Source: Branchiostoma floridae (lineage: Eukaryota > Chordata > Leptocardii > Amphioxiformes > Branchiostomatidae). Taken from it: 46,243 nucleotides of DNA. Shown piece by piece: positions 42,529 to 46,243 of the stretch; position 1 is the stretch's first letter, and every line of letters starts with the position of its first letter. The translations under genes and the position numbers were made by a program. The stretch is taken from contig NC_049982.1 in NCBI RefSeq assembly GCF_000003815.2, positions 33,277,494 through 33,323,736 on the forward strand, read 5' to 3'. The notes under the pieces are model-generated. The model saw nothing but the letters and a program-made list of their open reading frames with translations, was not told the DNA's origin and did not search any database.

Positions 42529-45500
42529 ATGGCGGAAGGCAGTAGTTTGAGACAGCCAGCCTGCCTAGATATTAATGCAAGGAATCTTAACGTAGAGTGG
42601 AAGAAATGGAAGGAGGAGGCACTACTGTACATTGACCTGACTGTGTCAGATGATGCCAAGAAACGCAGAAAAACGTTGCGGTATCTTATGGGTGACCAGG
42701 CACGTAAAGTCCATGATACCTTGACCATCCAAAAAGCAAATAATGATGGGAACATGGTGGCGGTTGCCAAAGAAGAACAAACCGTCGAACAGATTGTAGA
42801 AGCATTCGACAAATACTGCAACCCAAAACAAAACGAAACCATTGAAAGGTACAAGTTCTTTACCAGAGCACAGCAAGCGGGTGAAGCGTTTGACGCATAC
42901 GCCACTCATCTCCGAAATCTAGCAAAAGATTGCGGGTTTGGAGCGATCGAGGAGTCACTGATCCGAGACAGGATCATTTGTGGAATCAACGATGCCAAGA
43001 TAAGGGAGAGGCTACTGCGTGAGAAAGACTTGACCCTTGACAAATGTGAGGAGATATGCCGTGCATCAGAGATCTCCATGCAAAATGTGAGGATGATAGG
43101 GCCAACGGCCGTACATGCTGTCCAACAGAGAACACAGGCAACACCCCAGAAGCCTATGGCCAACTGTAGGTACTGTGGAAAGAGACACCGACAGCAGAGA
43201 GAGGCTTGTCCAGCGTATGGAAAACAGTGCTTGAAATGTAAAGGCCAAAATCATTTCGCAAAGGTGTGTAAGAGTGCCGACAAGAGACCTCGACAGGTTG
43301 GGAAGGCACAAGCTCACGCCAGGAAGACAAAAGTCCACGCTCTGGAAGAAGATGACTATGTGATGACCATCACAGATGCAAGACTACGCTCCGAGAACAC
43401 GTTCAGTATGTCCCACCCAAAGTATGCAAAGCAAGTGCATGCTAAGATGAAGTTAGAAGGACGCATGGTCAACTTTCAGCTTGACCTTGGAGCAACGTGT
43501 AATGTGATGCCGAAGCAGGCATTGCTCAGAAACAAGATACAGTACAAGACAAGTGGAGCACGGAGAGTGCTGAAGATGTACAATAACTCAGAGATAGTGT
43601 CAGAGGGAGAGACTGACCTGAAGATGATCAACCCCAAGACTGGGAAGAGGTATGTGGTGAACTTTGTGGTCATTGACTCAGACAGTATGCCGTTGCTTGG
43701 AGCGAACGCCATACAGCAGATTGGAGTAGTGACTGTTCATTACGATAAAATCCTAGCGATCCGTGGTAGCATACCCATGGATGAGACAAGCATCGTCAAC
43801 AAGCCGTTGACAAAGGAGAGTCTGATCCAAGAATACAAAGATGTATTCACTGGGTTAGGAAGGCTGCCAGGAGAATGTCATCTAGAAACAGATGACAGCA
43901 TCACACCTGTTGTACATCCGCCGAGAAGAGTGCCAGTTGCAGTGAAAGAGCAACTGAAGGATACACTGGATAGGATGACTGAAGAAGGTGTGATAGAACC
44001 AGTAGAGGTTCCCACACCATGGGTGTCAAGTCTAGTCACAGTGAAGAAGCCATCTGGGAAGCTGAGGATATGCATTGATCCCAGAGACTTGAACAACGCC
44101 CTGAAGAGAAGTCATTACCCAGCACCGACGATTGAAGACATAGTGCCTGAACTGACAACTGCCAAAGTGTTCAGCGTACTGGATGCGAAGAATGGGTATT
44201 GGCAGGTGATGCTGGATGAAGAAAGCTCAGCACTCACGACGTTCAATACGCCGAATGGCCGGTACAAATGGAAACGCCTACCATTTGGCCTGAAATCTAG
44301 TCCGGAAGAATTCCAGCGACGGTTAGACCAAGCTCTTGAATGTCTTCCTGGAGTTAAGCCCGTCGTGGACGACATNNNNNNNNNNNNNNNNNNNNNNNNN
44401 NNNNNNNNNNNNNNNNNNNNNNNNNNNNNNNNNNNNNNNNNNNNNNNNNNNNNNNNNNNNNNNNNNNNNNNNNNNNNNNNNNNNNNNNNNNNNNNNNNNN
44501 NNNNNNNNNNNNNNNNNNNNNNNNNNNNNNNNNNNNNNNNNNNNNNNNNNNNNNNNNNNNNNNNNNNNNNNNNNNNNNNNNNNNNNNNNNNNNNNNNNNN
44601 AGATGCACAAGCAGTTCAGCGGCTGATAGTTTTCGTGACCTACCTCAGCAAGTTTCTACCACAACTGAGCGACGTGTGTGAGCCACTGAGAAAGCTGACC
44701 CTGAAGGACAGCGAGTGGGCGTGGCTGGACACACACGACAGGGCCCTGGAGAAGATAAAAGAGATGGTATCCACGGCACCTGTGTTAGCATACTACGACA
44801 AGACGCAAGAGTTGACACTGCAGACAGATGCCTCGAGCACAGGACTTGGAGCAGCTCTCACTCAAAACGGACAGCCGATAGCATACGCCAGCCGTGCGCT
44901 GACCGACACGGAAACGAGGTATGCCCAAATTGAGAAGGAGATGCTGAGTGTCACCTACGGATTGGAGAAGTTCCATCAATACACGTATGGCAGGAAAGTA
45001 AATGTGCAAACAGATCACAAGCCGCTCGAGATGATCGTGTTGAAGCCACTTCATGTAGCTCCCAAGCGCCTCCAGCGCATGATGATGCGCCTACAGCAGT
45101 ATGACGTGACGGTAGCATACAAACCTGGAAAGGAAATGTATCTGGCAGACACACTGAGTCGAGCCTACCTACCGACCGAAGGGGAGAGAAGCTTAGCAGA
45201 GATGGAAGCTGAGCAAGTCAACACGATCAGCGACTCCATATCAGCACCAACACTAGAAGAGATCCGTGAGCACACAAGCAGAGACCCAGAGATGAAGATG
45301 CTGATGATGCACATCAGAAACGGGTTTCCAGAGAAAAGAAACATGCCTAAGAAACTGATGCCGTACTACCACGTGCGTCATGAGCTCAGCACACAGGATG
45401 GACTGGTACTGAGGGGAAACCGTGCCACCATACCGAAGTCCCTTAGGAGGCAGATGCTGACACGAATACATGCCTCGCACATGGGTACAGAAGCATGTTT

Positions 45501-46242
45501 GAGATATGCAAAGGAATGCATATACTGGCCAGGCATGAATGCGGAAGTCACAGACTATGTGACGAAATGTGACGTGTGCCAAACAGTCGGAACCAGACAG
45601 CAGAAAGAGACTCTGGTACCACATCCAGTTCCAATGCGACCATGGGAGAAAGTGGGCATAGACATGTTCAACTTCCATGGAAGAGAGTACCTGATCACAG
45701 TGGATTATTTCTCAAACTTCTTTGAGATTGACACCTGTGAAGAAACTTCAAGATCGACCACCATCATAAAGAAGCTGAAGATGCAGTTCTCCAGACATGG
45801 CATCCCGGACATTGTCATGAGTGACAACGGACCTCAGTTTGCGTCCGCCGAGTTCGCGACATTTGCCAAAGAGTGGAAATTCCAACACATAACATCATCC
45901 CCAGGATATCCACAAAGTAATGGAAAAGCAGAGAATGCAGTGAAAACAGCAAAGAGGATGATGGAGAAGGCGCAGATGGCAAAGATGGATCCGTACTTGG
46001 CCTTGCTGGACTTAAGAAACACGCCGACACAAGGTGTCAACAGCAGTCCAGTGCAGAGGTTGTTTGGTAGGAGAACAAGAACAACCATACCGATGACCAA
46101 CGAGCTACTCACACCAGAGGTGCAGAAAGATGTCCCAAAGAAACTCAGAAACGAGAAAGAAAAACAACGCCGCTACTACAATAGGCAGGCGCGAGATCTG
46201 CCAAGGTTGAGCATCGGAGACGTTGGCGATTCAGCCACATGA
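42529..46242 (+). CDS. Gypsy gag-pol polyprotein, with N gap and probable terminal frameshift
   Basis: 1237 codons. Gag runs from MAEGSSLRQPA. Two zinc knuckles (CRYCGKRHRQQREAC and CLKCKGQNHFAKVC) bind RNA. The protease site reads D-L-G-A at about residue 319, where D-(S/T)-G is normal. RT has FSVLDAKNGYW and VVDDI directly before a 225-N gap (44376-44600, 75 codons, frame kept). RNase H starts LQTDASSTGLGAAL. Integrase has the H-x-H ... C-DVC zinc region and catalytic aspartates in GIDMF/TVDYF and MSDNGPQF, with a PQSNGKAENA glutamate. The terminal TGA at 46240-46242 follows LSIGDV in an unexpected frame, suggesting a small indel. Confidence 0.9.
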   Translation: MAEGSSLRQPACLDINARNLNVEWKKWKEEALLYIDLTVSDDAKKRRKTLRYLMGDQARKVHDTLTIQKANNDGNMVAVAKEEQTVEQIVEAFDKYCNPKQNETIERYKFFTRAQQAGEAFDAYATHLRNLAKDCGFGAIEESLIRDRIICGINDAKIRERLLREKDLTLDKCEEICRASEISMQNVRMIGPTAVHAVQQRTQATPQKPMANCRYCGKRHRQQREACPAYGKQCLKCKGQNHFAKVCKSADKRPRQVGKAQAHARKTKVHALEEDDYVMTITDARLRSENTFSMSHPKYAKQVHAKMKLEGRMVNFQLDLGATCNVMPKQALLRNKIQYKTSGARRVLKMYNNSEIVSEGETDLKMINPKTGKRYVVNFVVIDSDSMPLLGANAIQQIGVVTVHYDKILAIRGSIPMDETSIVNKPLTKESLIQEYKDVFTGLGRLPGECHLETDDSITPVVHPPRRVPVAVKEQLKDTLDRMTEEGVIEPVEVPTPWVSSLVTVKKPSGKLRICIDPRDLNNALKRSHYPAPTIEDIVPELTTAKVFSVLDAKNGYWQVMLDEESSALTTFNTPNGRYKWKRLPFGLKSSPEEFQRRLDQALECLPGVKPVVDDXXXXXXXXXXXXXXXXXXXXXXXXXXXXXXXXXXXXXXXXXXXXXXXXXXXXXXXXXXXXXXXXXXXXXXXXXXXXDAQAVQRLIVFVTYLSKFLPQLSDVCEPLRKLTLKDSEWAWLDTHDRALEKIKEMVSTAPVLAYYDKTQELTLQTDASSTGLGAALTQNGQPIAYASRALTDTETRYAQIEKEMLSVTYGLEKFHQYTYGRKVNVQTDHKPLEMIVLKPLHVAPKRLQRMMMRLQQYDVTVAYKPGKEMYLADTLSRAYLPTEGERSLAEMEAEQVNTISDSISAPTLEEIREHTSRDPEMKMLMMHIRNGFPEKRNMPKKLMPYYHVRHELSTQDGLVLRGNRATIPKSLRRQMLTRIHASHMGTEACLRYAKECIYWPGMNAEVTDYVTKCDVCQTVGTRQQKETLVPHPVPMRPWEKVGIDMFNFHGREYLITVDYFSNFFEIDTCEETSRSTTIIKKLKMQFSRHGIPDIVMSDNGPQFASAEFATFAKEWKFQHITSSPGYPQSNGKAENAVKTAKRMMEKAQMAKMDPYLALLDLRNTPTQGVNSSPVQRLFGRRTRTTIPMTNELLTPEVQKDVPKKLRNEKEKQRRYYNRQARDLPRLSIGDVGDSAT
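44376..44600. other. Assembly gap (225 N)
   Basis: Falls inside the RT region after VVDDI. The retained frame and normal domain spacing suggest the size is close to correct. Confidence 0.99.
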
Positions 46243-46243
46243 C

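Larger units (their letters stand above)
41914..46243 (+). mobile_element. Ty3/Gypsy LTR retrotransposon, 5' part, cut by window end
   Basis: 5' LTR 41914-42144, primer site 42145-42161, leader to 42528, then a gag-pol ORF. The 3' LTR lies beyond the window. The ORF is interrupted only by an assembly gap and by a stop near the window end. Confidence 0.9.

Overview
This window looks like chromosomal DNA from an invertebrate deuterostome, most likely a lancelet (Branchiostoma). The reasons are short phase-consistent exons with GT-AG introns, AATAAA signals, an intronless Shaker-type potassium channel, and a dense mix of LINE, SINE, foldback, Hero-like, CACTA-like and Gypsy elements. Nothing bacterial is seen. 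Exons were joined by eye from splice sites and reading phase. No transcript or database was available.

Layout. 1-4.1 kb (+): 3' end of an unrecognised gene whose last coding exon is split by a 1.78-kb insertion flanked by CTGACA. 4.9-8.2 kb, 10.6-12.6 kb and 17.9-20.6 kb (-): three paralogues of an unrecognised secreted, probably all-helical family (called A, B and C here). Every coding intron is phase 1, and a domain of about 90 residues is encoded by exon triplets of about 105-111, 75 and 90 nt. Gene B is complete (217 aa, two domains); A lacks its 3' exons and C lacks its 5' exons. 15.9-17.4 kb (+): an intact Kv1 channel lying between B and C. 22.9-26.2 kb (-): a seven-exon gene with a Pro/Thr minisatellite, an AT-hook and a possible Tudor-like barrel. 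26.7-30.5 kb (+): a Hero-like non-LTR retrotransposon with an intact ORF. 31.3-40.1 kb (+): an 11-exon, 951-codon TNP2 (CACTA/EnSpm) transposase-like gene with no break, followed by a 102-bp tandem array that is open on both strands. 41.9-46.2 kb (+): a Ty3/Gypsy element with its 5' LTR, primer site and gag-pol, containing a 225-base N gap and cut by the window end.

The best candidate for something undescribed is the A/B/C family. It has signal peptides, a splice acceptor just upstream of the ATG in both A and B, and a strictly modular phase-1 exon plan. Two further leads are the intact TNP2 gene, which is either a domesticated transposase or an intact autonomous element, and the element that splits the last exon of the first gene. 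The transposons sit mostly in introns and between genes, and several account for apparent ORFs.
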